From assembly GCA_963841405.1 (NCBI GenBank), contig CAWJCM010000007.1, forward strand, positions 1,054,001 to 1,118,000: a stretch of 64,000 bases of DNA, written 5' to 3'. The notes under the pieces were generated by a model that saw only the letters and a list, made by a program, of their open reading frames with translations, ran no database searches and was not told where the DNA came from. This DNA is from DATBLE01 sp963841405 (GTDB lineage: Bacteria; Actinomycetota; Thermoleophilia; Gaiellales; Gaiellaceae). Shown here piece by piece: positions 48,725 to 56,817 of this stretch (position 1 is the first letter of the stretch; every line of letters begins with the position of its first letter). The translations under genes were made by a program, and so were the position numbers.

Positions 48725-50356
48725 ATGCACGGCCAGATGATGGACTTCCAGCTGACTCTGCCGCACCTGCTCCGGCGCGCCGAGACGTACTTCGGCGACA
48801 AGGAGATCGTCACCCGGCTGCCGGACAAGAGCTTCCACCGTTACCGGTACCGCGAGCTCGCGCTGCGGTCGAAGCAGCTGGCGGTGGCGCTGGAGAGTCT
48901 CGGCCTCGAGCGCGGCGACCGCGTGGCGACCCTCTGCTGGAACCACTACCAGCACATGGAGTGCTACCTCGGAGTGCCATGCGGCGGGTTCACGCTGCAT
49001 ACGCTGAACCTGCGCCTCCACCCGAACGATCTCGCCTATATCGCCTCTCACGCCGGCGATCGCGCCGTCGTCGTCGACCGCAGCCTCGTGCCGCTGCTCG
49101 ACCAGTTCCGCGGCCAGACCGGGATCGAGCACGTCTTCGTCGTCGAGGACTCGTACGAGGAGCTGCTCGCCGGCGCCTCGGCCGACGACTGGCGGGATCC
49201 CGAGCTGGACGAGAACGAGGCGGCGGCGATGTGCTACACGAGCGGGACGACGGGACGGCCGAAGGGCGTCGTGTACTCGCACCGCTCGACGATGTTGCAC
49301 ACGCTCGGCGTCGGGGCGGCGAACCCGCTGGGCATCGGCATCTCGGAGGGAGACGTGATCCTCCCGGTCGTGCCGATGTTCCACGCGAACGCCTGGGGCT
49401 ATCCGTACCTGGCGACGATGTTCGGGGCGAAGATCGTCTACCCGGGGCCGCACCTCGACGCGGAGTCGTTGCTCGACGACTTCGTGGAAGAGGGCGTGAC
49501 CTGGGCGGCCGGCGTGCCGACGATCTGGATGGGGATCCTGGCACAGCTCGACGCCGACCCCGGCCGCTGGGACTTGTCCCGGATGAAGGGGATGCTCGTC
49601 GGCGGCTCGGCGGTGCCGCGGTCGATGATCGCCGCGTTCAAGCAGCGGCACGGAATGGAGATCGTCCACGGCTGGGGGATGACCGAGACCTCGCCGGTCG
49701 CCTCCGAGGCGGCGCTTCCCGGCGATCTGGCCGACGCGGACGACGAGACCAAGTTCGACTACATCGCGCTGCAGGGACTGCCGCTCCCGCTGGTCGAGCT
49801 GCGTGCGCGCGACGGCGAGGGCAAGGAGATTCCGTGGGACGACGAGACGATGGCCGAGCTCGAGGTGCGGGGGCCGTGGGTCGCGGCCTCGTACTACGAG
49901 ACGCCCGAGCAGGCCGACCGCTGGACCGAGGACGGCTGGTTCCGGACGGGCGACATCGTCTCGCTGCACCCGCGCGGCCACATCCACATCCAGGACCGCT
50001 CGAAGGACGTGATCAAGTCGGGCGGCGAGTGGATCTCGTCGGTTGCGCTCGAGAACGCGCTGATGGGACATCCGGCGATTGCGGAGGCGGCGGTGATCGC
50101 CGTGCCGAGCGAGCGCTGGGACGAGCGCCCGCTCGCCGTCTGCGTCCTGCGCGAGGGGCAGACCGCAACGGCGGACGAGCTGCGCGAGTTCCTGGCGGCG
50201 GACTTCGTCAAGTGGTGGCTCCCGGACGCGTTCGAGTTCGTCGACGAGATCCCGAAGACGGCGGTCGGGAAGTTCCGGAAGACGGCGCTGCGGGAGCTGT
50301 TTCCGGCCGCGCCCACGTCGGCGCCGGAAATCTCCGCCGAGCCGGCGGCGTCCTGA
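48725..50356 (+). CDS. Long-chain fatty acid-CoA ligase (FadD-like)
   Basis: This is a 543-aa AMP-forming enzyme. It starts MHGQMMDFQLTLPHLLRRAE, matching the family's MHGxMMxxPLTL start, which favours ATG 48725 over a GTG at 48695. AMP-binding P-loop is MCYTSGTTGRPKGVVYSH (about residue 180), then HGWGMTETSPVAS, the A8 signature GWFRTGDIVSLHPRG (about 420) and the catalytic Lys in KTAVGKFRK. It makes acyl-CoA from fatty acid, CoA and ATP. It feeds the neighbouring ACAD genes. Confidence 0.92.
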   Translation: MHGQMMDFQLTLPHLLRRAETYFGDKEIVTRLPDKSFHRYRYRELALRSKQLAVALESLGLERGDRVATLCWNHYQHMECYLGVPCGGFTLHTLNLRLHPNDLAYIASHAGDRAVVVDRSLVPLLDQFRGQTGIEHVFVVEDSYEELLAGASADDWRDPELDENEAAAMCYTSGTTGRPKGVVYSHRSTMLHTLGVGAANPLGIGISEGDVILPVVPMFHANAWGYPYLATMFGAKIVYPGPHLDAESLLDDFVEEGVTWAAGVPTIWMGILAQLDADPGRWDLSRMKGMLVGGSAVPRSMIAAFKQRHGMEIVHGWGMTETSPVASEAALPGDLADADDETKFDYIALQGLPLPLVELRARDGEGKEIPWDDETMAELEVRGPWVAASYYETPEQADRWTEDGWFRTGDIVSLHPRGHIHIQDRSKDVIKSGGEWISSVALENALMGHPAIAEAAVIAVPSERWDERPLAVCVLREGQTATADELREFLAADFVKWWLPDAFEFVDEIPKTAVGKFRKTALRELFPAAPTSAPEISAEPAAS

Positions 50357-51252
50357 AGGCCGTCCTGCTCCGCGAGCTCGGCGAGCCGGATCGGCTCGAG
50401 CTCGCCGACGTGCCCGAGCCCTCGGGGCCGTCCGTCGTGCGCGTGCGGGCGGCGGGCGTGAACTTCATGGACGTGCTGATCCGGCGCGGCGACTACCCGC
50501 AGCCGCCGGGGCTCCCGGCGGTGCTCGGCGGCGAGGTCGCCGGCGAGCTGGACGGCCGCCGGGTGATGGCGCTGCCGCGCACAGGCGGCTACGCAGAGGC
50601 GGTCGCGGCGGAGTGGGTGGTGCCGCTGCCCGACGAAGCGTCGTTTGCGGAGGGAGCGGCATTTCTGATGACGTTCCTGACCGCGTGGATCCCGATGCGC
50701 CGGCAGGCCCGCATCTCCGCGGGCACGACCGTGCTCGTCCACGCGGGCGCGGGCGGGGTCGGCTCGGCGGCGATCCAGCTCGCTAGACAGCTCGGCGGGC
50801 GGGTCGTCGCGACGGCCGGCTCCGAGGAGAAGCGGTTGTTTGCCATGGAGCACGGCGCCGAGGAGGCGTACGCCTACGAGGAGTTCGCCGATGCGGTTCG
50901 AGCCGATGTCGTCGTCGACCCGGTCGGAGGCGAGGTCTTCGCCGCGTCGCTGAAGGCGCTGAGGCCGCTCGGAACCCTGATCGCGATCGGCTACGCGGGC
51001 GGAATGTGGGCGGACGTCAACCCGGCACTGGTCGTCGGGCGGAACGTGAGCGTCGCCGGCTTCTACCTCGGTCGGCTGATGCAGCTCGCTCCCGAGGTCG
51101 TCCGCGAGGCCGCCGAGGAGCTGGTCGGCCTGTGGGTGCAGGGCGCGATCCGCCCCGTGGTCGGCGCCGAGTTTCCGCTCGGCGAGGCGCCGCGGCGCAC
51201 AGCGCTGATCGAGGAGCGCCGTCACGTCGGCAAGGTCGTCCTTGTTCCGTAG
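50353..51252 (+). CDS. Zinc-free quinone oxidoreductase/MDR, probable CTG start
   Basis: This 299-aa protein is of the MDR superfamily QOR type. It reads MKAVLLRELGEPDRLELADV if CTG at 50353 is the start. No ATG, GTG or TTG lies at the right place, and CTG overlaps the ligase stop (CTGA), mirroring ATGA/GTGA couplings. NADPH motif is VLVHAGAGGVGSAAIQLAR (about residue 135). It reduces quinones or enoyl thioesters. A later start (GTG at 50432) would cut away the conserved N-terminus. Confidence 0.85.
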   Translation: MKAVLLRELGEPDRLELADVPEPSGPSVVRVRAAGVNFMDVLIRRGDYPQPPGLPAVLGGEVAGELDGRRVMALPRTGGYAEAVAAEWVVPLPDEASFAEGAAFLMTFLTAWIPMRRQARISAGTTVLVHAGAGGVGSAAIQLARQLGGRVVATAGSEEKRLFAMEHGAEEAYAYEEFADAVRADVVVDPVGGEVFAASLKALRPLGTLIAIGYAGGMWADVNPALVVGRNVSVAGFYLGRLMQLAPEVVREAAEELVGLWVQGAIRPVVGAEFPLGEAPRRTALIEERRHVGKVVLVP

Positions 51253-51900
51253 CGCGCTCGTCACCGGCGGGGCCTCCGGAATCGGGGCGTCGGCGATCGA
51301 GCTCCTGCGCGCGGAGGGTTGCGAGGTGCGCTCGCTCGACCTCGCAACCGGATTCGACGTCGCGGAAGCGGCAGCCTGGGAGAGCGTGCAGGCGGTCGAC
51401 TTCGCCTTCTTGAACGCGGGCGTCGCCACGGGCTCGAACGACCTCGCCGAGCTCGGCGACCGCGAGTACCGGCGCGCGGTGGGCGCGAACGTCGACGGGG
51501 TCGTCTTCGGCACTCGGCGGATGGCTCAGCGTGATGGTGCCGGGCTCGGCGATCGTCGTCACCGCCTCGCTCGCCGGACTCGTGGCGATGCCGCTCGACC
51601 CCGTCTACACGCTGACGAAGCACGCCGTCGTCGGCTTCGTCCGCGCGGTCGCACCGCAGCTCGCCGAGTGTGGGATCACGATCAATGCGCTCTGCCCGGG
51701 ATTCGCCGACACGCCGATCGTGGACCCCGAGCTGCGCGAGTGGATCGACGGCCAGGGGATCCCGCTGATCTCGGCCGGAGACGGTCGCCGCCGCTGCGCT
51801 CGAGGCGGCGCGTTCGGGCGAGACCGGCGAGGCGTGGGTCGTCCAGCCGGGGCGGGAGCCGCTCGTCTACGAGTTCCGTGGGGTGCCGGGACCGCGGTGA
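51242..51900 (+). pseudogene. SDR gene with two +1 frameshifts
   Basis: Starting at TTG 51242 the sequence reads MFRSALVTGGASGIGASAIE and NAGVATGSNDLAELGDREYR, a normal SDR. Near 51530 the frame shifts; the continuation is MVPGSAIVVTASLAGLVAMP and VYTLTKHAVVGFVRAV (YxxxK). Near 51777 it shifts again to ETVAAAALEAARSGETGEAW and VVQPGREPLVYEF, ending TGA at 51898-51900. With both shifts corrected a full 218-aa SDR results. It is either a genuine pseudogene or an assembly error. It overlaps the QOR stop and the dehalogenase start. Confidence 0.8.
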
Positions 51901-52772
51901 AGGTGTTTTGCACGCCGGAGGAACGGTTCACCGGGTTGCCGGACTTCGCGTTCACTCCTCGCTACCTCGAGCAGGACGGCCTGCGCATGCACTACCTCGA
52001 CGAGGGCGAGGGGGATCCGGTGCTCTGTCTCCACGGCGAGCCGACCTGGTCGTTCCTGTACCGGAAGATGATCCCGACGCGGCTGACGGCCGCGGCGCGC
52101 GTGGTCGCGCCCGACTACTTCGGGTTCGGTCGGTCGGACAAGCCCGAGGACGCCGACTGGTACACGTTCGACCGCCATTGCGCCTCGATCCGGCGGCTGG
52201 TCGAGGAGCTCGATCTCCGGCGCGCGACCGTCGTCGTCCAGGACTGGGGCGGGCCGATCGGGCTCCGGCTCGCCGTCGAGCAGCCGGAGCGCGTCGCTCG
52301 GCTGGTGATCCTGAACACCGGCGTCGGCGGCGGCCGGCCGCCCAGCGAGGAGTGGCTTCGCTTCCGCGACGTCGTTCGCACCTCCGGAGGCGATTTCCAG
52401 CCGGGGCGTTTGATCCGGACCGCCGCCATCCGCGGGCTCGCAGACGAGGTGGTCGCGGCGTACGACGCGCCGTTTCCGGCCGCGGAATCGAAGGCGGGCG
52501 TGCTCGCGTTCCCGGAGCAGGTGCCGACCGAGCCCGAGCATCCGAACACGGCCCCGCTGCTGGCGATCCGGGAGGCGCTGGCCTCGTGGGAGAAGCCGGC
52601 GCTCGTCCTGTTCGGCGACCTCGACCCGATCTTCCGGCCGGAGGTCGCGGACGCGATCGCGCGATGGATTCCGGGCGCGCTGCCGGCGGAGCTCGTCGCC
52701 AACGCCGGCCATTTCGTCCAGGAGGACGCCGGCGAGGAGGTCGCGGCGAGGATCGTGGAGTTCCTGCGGTGA
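51897..52772 (+). CDS. Haloalkane dehalogenase-like alpha/beta-hydrolase
   Basis: This is a 291-aa protein. GTG at 51897 shares bases with the preceding stop (GTGA). Motifs: HGEPTWSFLYRKM (oxyanion and Trp-type halide region), nucleophile Asp in VVVQDWGGPIGLRLA (about residue 117; the adjacent Trp is the halide-binding residue), catalytic acid in LFGDLDPIFRP and His in VANAGHFVQEDAG. This triad (Asp-His-Asp) and Trp match HLD-I enzymes that hydrolyse haloalkanes to alcohols, or cis-3-chloroacrylate-like substrates. It may be the entry step of the pathway. Confidence 0.85.
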   Translation: MKVFCTPEERFTGLPDFAFTPRYLEQDGLRMHYLDEGEGDPVLCLHGEPTWSFLYRKMIPTRLTAAARVVAPDYFGFGRSDKPEDADWYTFDRHCASIRRLVEELDLRRATVVVQDWGGPIGLRLAVEQPERVARLVILNTGVGGGRPPSEEWLRFRDVVRTSGGDFQPGRLIRTAAIRGLADEVVAAYDAPFPAAESKAGVLAFPEQVPTEPEHPNTAPLLAIREALASWEKPALVLFGDLDPIFRPEVADAIARWIPGALPAELVANAGHFVQEDAGEEVAARIVEFLR

Positions 52773-54160
52773 TCGCCGACCTCCGCGGCGCGTTCGGCGA
52801 GGCGGTGCTGGAGGGTCTACCCGCCGAGTACCTCACCGACTTCACGCGCGCGCCGGGGCGGGCCGATGCGGTCGTGCTCCCGCGGACGGCCGAGGAGGTC
52901 GCGGCTGTGCTTGCCTGGTGCTACGAGCGCGAAGTGTCGATCGTGCCCCGCGGCGGCGGGACGGGCGCGGCGGCGGGCGCGGTCCCGGACGGCGGGGTCG
53001 TGCTGGCGCTCGACCGGCTCGACCGCGTCCGCTCGTTCGAGCCCGAGCTCTGGCGCATCCACGTCGAGGCCGGCGTGCCGACCGGCCGACTGAAGCAGCT
53101 GGTGCGGGAGAGCGGCCTGATGTTCGCGCCGGACCCCGGCGCGCCCGAGCAGTCGCAGATCGGCGGCAACATCGCCACCAACGCCGGCGGGCCACACGCC
53201 TTCAAGTACGGCGTCGTCGGCGACTGGGTCACCGGGCTGGAGGCGGCGTTACCGCCCGGGGAACTCGTCTCGGTCGGCGGCCCGATCCGCAAGGACGTCG
53301 CCGGCTACGACCTGAAGCGGCTGCTCGTCGGCTCCGAGGGCACGCTCGGGATCGTGACTGCGGCCTGGCTGAAACTGCTCCCGGCGCCGCAGAGCGTGTT
53401 GCCGGTGGCGATCTTCCACCCGGGGAACGCCGAGGGCTGCTCGGCGCTGCTGCGGGTGGTCGGGAGCGGTGTGGTGGCGGCCGCACTCGACGTGCTCGAC
53501 GCCGAGACGCTCGCCTGCGGGGCCGCCTCGTTTCCGGGCGGCGTGCCCGACGGCGCGGGGTTCGTGCTGCTCGCGGAGGCCGACGGGTCGCGTGAGGAGG
53601 CGGAGCGGGTTCGGGCAGAGCTCGTCGAGGCGGCCGGCGAGGATGCTCTCGGCATCCACGCGCCCGACGATCGCGACGGCGTCGACGCGTTCTGGCGCTG
53701 GCGGTCCGGCCTGGCCTTCGCGGTGCTGGCGCGGCGGGGCGGCGTGGTCGCGGAGGACATCGTCGTCCCGCTCGACCGGGTCGAGGAGGCGATGGACGAG
53801 ACGCTCGCGATCGGCCGCCGCCACGACCTCGTCGGGCTGTCGTTCGGGCACGCGGGGGACGGCAACCTGCACTCGGCCTTCCTCGTCGCCCCCGAGGATC
53901 CGGACGAGCTCCGCCGTGCCGCGCTCGCGGTGGAAGAGCTCTTCGACGTCGCCGTCCGGCTCGGAGGCTCGGTCTCGGGCGAGCACGGCCTGGGTCTCCT
54001 GAAGCGCGGCCAGCTGGCCAGACAATGGTCCCCGCGGGCTCTCGACCTGCATGCGGAGATCAAGCGTCTCTTCGATCCGAAGAACCTCCTCAATCCGGGC
54101 AAGAAGCTCGCCCGCCCGCTAGCCGGCGAGCCCCACGCGCCTCTGGCGACCCGAAGCTGA
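52769..54160 (+). CDS. FAD-linked oxidase, GlcD/D-lactate dehydrogenase type
   Basis: This is a 463-aa VAO-family flavoprotein. FAD region is IVPRGGGTGAAAGAVPDGGV (about residue 52), GGNIATNAGGPHAFKYGVV (about 134) and LVGSEGTLGIVTAAWLKL. The C-terminal part has FGHAGDGNLHSAFLV and GSVSGEHGLGLLKRGQL. It oxidises 2-hydroxyacids such as glycolate, D-lactate or the like. It overlaps the dehalogenase stop (GTGA). It could oxidise the 2-hydroxyacid released after dehalogenation; that is inferred. Confidence 0.92.
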   Translation: MIADLRGAFGEAVLEGLPAEYLTDFTRAPGRADAVVLPRTAEEVAAVLAWCYEREVSIVPRGGGTGAAAGAVPDGGVVLALDRLDRVRSFEPELWRIHVEAGVPTGRLKQLVRESGLMFAPDPGAPEQSQIGGNIATNAGGPHAFKYGVVGDWVTGLEAALPPGELVSVGGPIRKDVAGYDLKRLLVGSEGTLGIVTAAWLKLLPAPQSVLPVAIFHPGNAEGCSALLRVVGSGVVAAALDVLDAETLACGAASFPGGVPDGAGFVLLAEADGSREEAERVRAELVEAAGEDALGIHAPDDRDGVDAFWRWRSGLAFAVLARRGGVVAEDIVVPLDRVEEAMDETLAIGRRHDLVGLSFGHAGDGNLHSAFLVAPEDPDELRRAALAVEELFDVAVRLGGSVSGEHGLGLLKRGQLARQWSPRALDLHAEIKRLFDPKNLLNPGKKLARPLAGEPHAPLATRS

Positions 54161-54164
54161 CCTT

Positions 54165-54179
54165 GTAACACAGTGTTAC
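54165..54179 (+). promoter_or_regulatory. GTAACA-N3-TGTTAC palindrome 3
   Basis: GTAACACAGTGTTAC, identical to palindrome 1, 4 bases after the stop of the flavin oxidase and 60 bases upstream of the small gene at 54240. Confidence 0.7.
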
Positions 54180-54239
54180 TTGCAGGTTCGGCGCGGTCGC
54201 GTCACACACCCGTGACGGTTTGGCGGTCACGATTGGCGG

Positions 54240-54566
54240 GTGGTGACGATGGCTCCTCGGATCTCGCGGCGGTTGATCGAGGCGATCGTGCGGTTCGACG
54301 ACCCCGGCCGGCCGATCGCCGAGACCTACCGCCGGGTTGGCGCCGAGGCCGAGCGGTTGAACCTCACCAGGCCGAGTTACCAGCGGATTCGTGAGCTGGT
54401 GCACGAGGCGCGGAACATTCGCCCGCGTCTGAGCGTGTCGGATGTGGTGCGGATCGTGTGTGCGCCGCTGAAGGGGCGCGAGGATGTGATCGAGCGTCTG
54501 CCCGAGCTGGGTGTGCGGCCGGTCGCCGAGTGGGGGTATGTCTCCGAGAGCCGGAGGCCACTCTAG
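54240..54566 (+). CDS. Conserved hypothetical protein, 108 aa
   Basis: It begins MVTMAPRISRRLIEAIVRFD from GTG 54240 (ATG at 54249 is an alternative). It has PIAETYRRVGAEAERLNLTR and SYQRIRELVHEARNI, a small helical protein with basic helices that resembles short proteins repeated in many Thermoleophilia genomes (recalled, not checked). It is bordered on both sides by GTAACA palindromes (3 and 4). It may be a DNA-binding regulator; no HTH is certain. Confidence 0.6.
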   Translation: MVTMAPRISRRLIEAIVRFDDPGRPIAETYRRVGAEAERLNLTRPSYQRIRELVHEARNIRPRLSVSDVVRIVCAPLKGREDVIERLPELGVRPVAEWGYVSESRRPL

Positions 54567-54580
54567 TAACATCGTGTTAC
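54566..54580 (+). promoter_or_regulatory. GTAACA-N3-TGTTAC palindrome 4
   Basis: GTAACATCGTGTTAC, with the small gene's stop (TAG, 54564-54566) overlapping the first base. It also lies 38 bases beyond the end of the acyl-CoA dehydrogenase at 54618. Confidence 0.7.
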
Positions 54581-54617
54581 AAGGGCTTTCGGTTCTGGGA
54601 CGGCGCGGGCGTTCGGG

Positions 54618-55796
54618 CTACGAGAAGCGCCAGGTCCCGCCGGCCTCGAAGGCCGTCAGGATCCGCCGGCTGACGACCATGCGATGCACCTCGTCGGGGC
54701 CGTCGTAGATCCGGCCGGCTCTCGCGTGGGTCAGCATCGTCGCCAGCGGCGTGCGGTCGGTCAGGCCGAGCGCGCCGTGGACCTGCACCGCACGGTCGAT
54801 CACGTCGTTCAACACCCGCGCCGCGTAGAACTTGATCAGCGAGATCTCGACCCTCGCCTCGTCGCCGGCGTCGATCTTGCGGGCGGCGTCGAGGGTCATG
54901 AACCGGCAGGCCTGGATCTCGGCGGCGGAGTCGGCGATCCAGTTCTGCACCGTCTGCTTGTCGGCGAGCCGCCCGCCGAAGGCCTCGCGCTCCAGCGCGT
55001 ACGAGCACATCAGCTCGAACGCGCGCTGCATCTGGCCGAGCCAGCGCATCACGTGATGGATGCGCCCCGGGCCGAGCCGCCTCTGCGCGATCCGGAAGCC
55101 GTCGCCGCGCTCGCCCAGCAGATTGGCAGCAGGAACCCGCACGCCCGAGTACCAGACCTCGCAGTGCGTCGACCAGCCCCGGCCGCGGTGGCCCGACACC
55201 GGAACGGGCTCGATCCGCAGCCCCGGCGAGTCGGCCGGAACGAGGATCTGGGACATCCGGCGATGCGGCTCCGCCTCCGGCTCGGTCACCGCCATCACGA
55301 TCCCGAACCCCGCGCCCTCCGCCCCCGACGAGAACCACTTGTGGCCGTCGATCACCCACTCGTCGCCGTCGAGCACGGCGCGCGTCTGGAGTCCGGTCGG
55401 ATCCGCCCCCGACACCTCGGGCTCCGTCATCGAGAAGAACGACCGTGTCTCACCCTCGACTAGCGGCCGCAGGAACGTCGAGCGCTGCTCGTCGGTGCCG
55501 AACAGGTGAAGGATCTCGCCGTTGCCGGCGTCGGGCGCCTGGCAGTTGAAGACGAGCTGCGCCCAGACCGAACGGCCGATCTCCTCGTTCAGGTCGGCGT
55601 AGGCGAGGAACCCGGCGCCGGTGCCGCCCGCGTCCGGCGGGAGGTGCGGCGCCCACAGCCCTTCCGCCTTGGCGCGGGCCCGCAGCCCCAGCATCACCTC
55701 GTCCGCGGCATCGTCCTCGCGCGCCAGCGCCGGCTCGGCCGGGTAGACGTGGTCCTCCATGAACGTCCGGTACGCATCCCGCATGCCGTTTAGCAT
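54618..55796 (-). CDS. Acyl-CoA dehydrogenase
   Basis: This 392-aa enzyme reads MLNGMRDAYRTFMEDHVYPA if started at 55796, or MRDAYRTF from 55784. FAD-binding segment is FFSMTEPEVSGADPTGLQTRA (about residue 137), WVIDGHKWFSSGAEGAGF, and GALGLTDRTPLATMLTHARA near the C-terminus. It would oxidise an acyl-CoA. It runs divergently from the LLM gene, with only 7 bases between the longest start and that ATG. Confidence 0.92.
   Translation of the reverse strand: MLNGMRDAYRTFMEDHVYPAEPALAREDDAADEVMLGLRARAKAEGLWAPHLPPDAGGTGAGFLAYADLNEEIGRSVWAQLVFNCQAPDAGNGEILHLFGTDEQRSTFLRPLVEGETRSFFSMTEPEVSGADPTGLQTRAVLDGDEWVIDGHKWFSSGAEGAGFGIVMAVTEPEAEPHRRMSQILVPADSPGLRIEPVPVSGHRGRGWSTHCEVWYSGVRVPAANLLGERGDGFRIAQRRLGPGRIHHVMRWLGQMQRAFELMCSYALEREAFGGRLADKQTVQNWIADSAAEIQACRFMTLDAARKIDAGDEARVEISLIKFYAARVLNDVIDRAVQVHGALGLTDRTPLATMLTHARAGRIYDGPDEVHRMVVSRRILTAFEAGGTWRFS
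55791..55796 (+). promoter_or_regulatory. -10 box of the LLM oxidoreductase gene
   Basis: TAGCAT is seven bases before the ATG at 55804 and falls within or next to the divergent ACAD start, which favours the shorter ACAD start at 55784. Confidence 0.45.
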
Positions 55797-55803
55797 CGCA
55801 CGG

Positions 55804-56817
55804 ATGCGTCTCGGGCTCGCCCTCGGCTACGCCTCGCCCGGCACGAACCCGACCGAGCTGGTCGCGCTGGCGCAGGAAGCCGACCGCCTCGGCTACGACT
55901 CGGCCTGGACGGCGGAGGCCTGGGGAACGGACGCGGTCACCGTCCTTGCCTGGCTCGGCGCGACGACGACCAGGATCAGGCTCGGCGCCGGGATCATGCA
56001 GATCCCGGCGCGCACACCGGCGATGACCGCGATGACCGCGGCCACGCTGGATCTGATGTCGGGCGGCCGCGTGCTGCTGGGCCTCGGGACCTCGGGCCCG
56101 CAGGTGGCCGAGGGCTGGCACGGACAGCCCTTCGGCAAGCCGCTCGGTCGGACGCGCGAGTACGTGGAGATCGTGCGCGCCGTGATCCGCCGTGAGCTCG
56201 TCGAGCACGACGGCGCGCACTACGAGATCCCCTACCGCGGCGACGACGCCACCGGGCTCGGGATCCCGCTGAAGCTGATGCTGCGGCCGCTGCGAGCGCA
56301 GATCCCGGTCTACCTCGCCGCAATCGGACCGAGGAACGTCGCGCTCGCGACCGAGATCGCCGACGGCTGGCTGCCGGTCTGGGCTTCCCCGGAGAAGCTC
56401 ACCGATGTCTTCGGCGAGGCGCTGGCAACCGCGCGACCGGGCTTCGACGTCGCCGCCTTCGCAGTGCCGGTGGCGATCTCCGAGAACCTCCAGGCCGCAC
56501 GAGACGCCGTCAAGCCGCACCTGGCGCTGTACGTCGGCGGCATGGGCGCCAAAGGCCAGAACTACTACAACACCCTCGTCGCCCGGTACGGCTACGAGCG
56601 CGAAGCGGCCGAGATCCAGGAGCTCTACCTCGGCGGGAAGAAGATGGAGGCGATCGCCGCCGTGCCCGATGCGCTGGTGGACGAGGTTGCGCTGGTCGGT
56701 GACCGAGACCGGATCGCCGAGCGGCTGGAGGCGTGGAGGGAGTCGCCGGTGACCACGCTCCTGATCCAGGCGTACGATCCTGCGACGCTGCGGACGATGG
56801 CAGAGTTGCTGCTGTGA
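55804..56817 (+). CDS. LLM-class F420-dependent oxidoreductase
   Basis: This is a 337-aa luciferase-like monooxygenase fold. It begins MRLGLALGYASPGTNPTELV and has YDSAWTAEAWGTDAVTVLAW, TTRIRLGAGIMQIPARTP and GRVLLGLGTSGPQVAEGWHG, typical of coenzyme F420-dependent enzymes such as MSMEG-type oxidoreductases. It probably reduces or oxidises a lipid or xenobiotic. The next SDR gene starts in its stop codon (GTGA), so the two work together or are at least co-expressed. Confidence 0.9.
   Translation: MRLGLALGYASPGTNPTELVALAQEADRLGYDSAWTAEAWGTDAVTVLAWLGATTTRIRLGAGIMQIPARTPAMTAMTAATLDLMSGGRVLLGLGTSGPQVAEGWHGQPFGKPLGRTREYVEIVRAVIRRELVEHDGAHYEIPYRGDDATGLGIPLKLMLRPLRAQIPVYLAAIGPRNVALATEIADGWLPVWASPEKLTDVFGEALATARPGFDVAAFAVPVAISENLQAARDAVKPHLALYVGGMGAKGQNYYNTLVARYGYEREAAEIQELYLGGKKMEAIAAVPDALVDEVALVGDRDRIAERLEAWRESPVTTLLIQAYDPATLRTMAELLL

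Noticed and set aside
54240..54566. 54240 gene as an identified TetR/GntR regulator of the GTAACA sites
   Set aside because: The protein is short and has no certain HTH or ligand domain, so calling it the regulator would go beyond the evidence.
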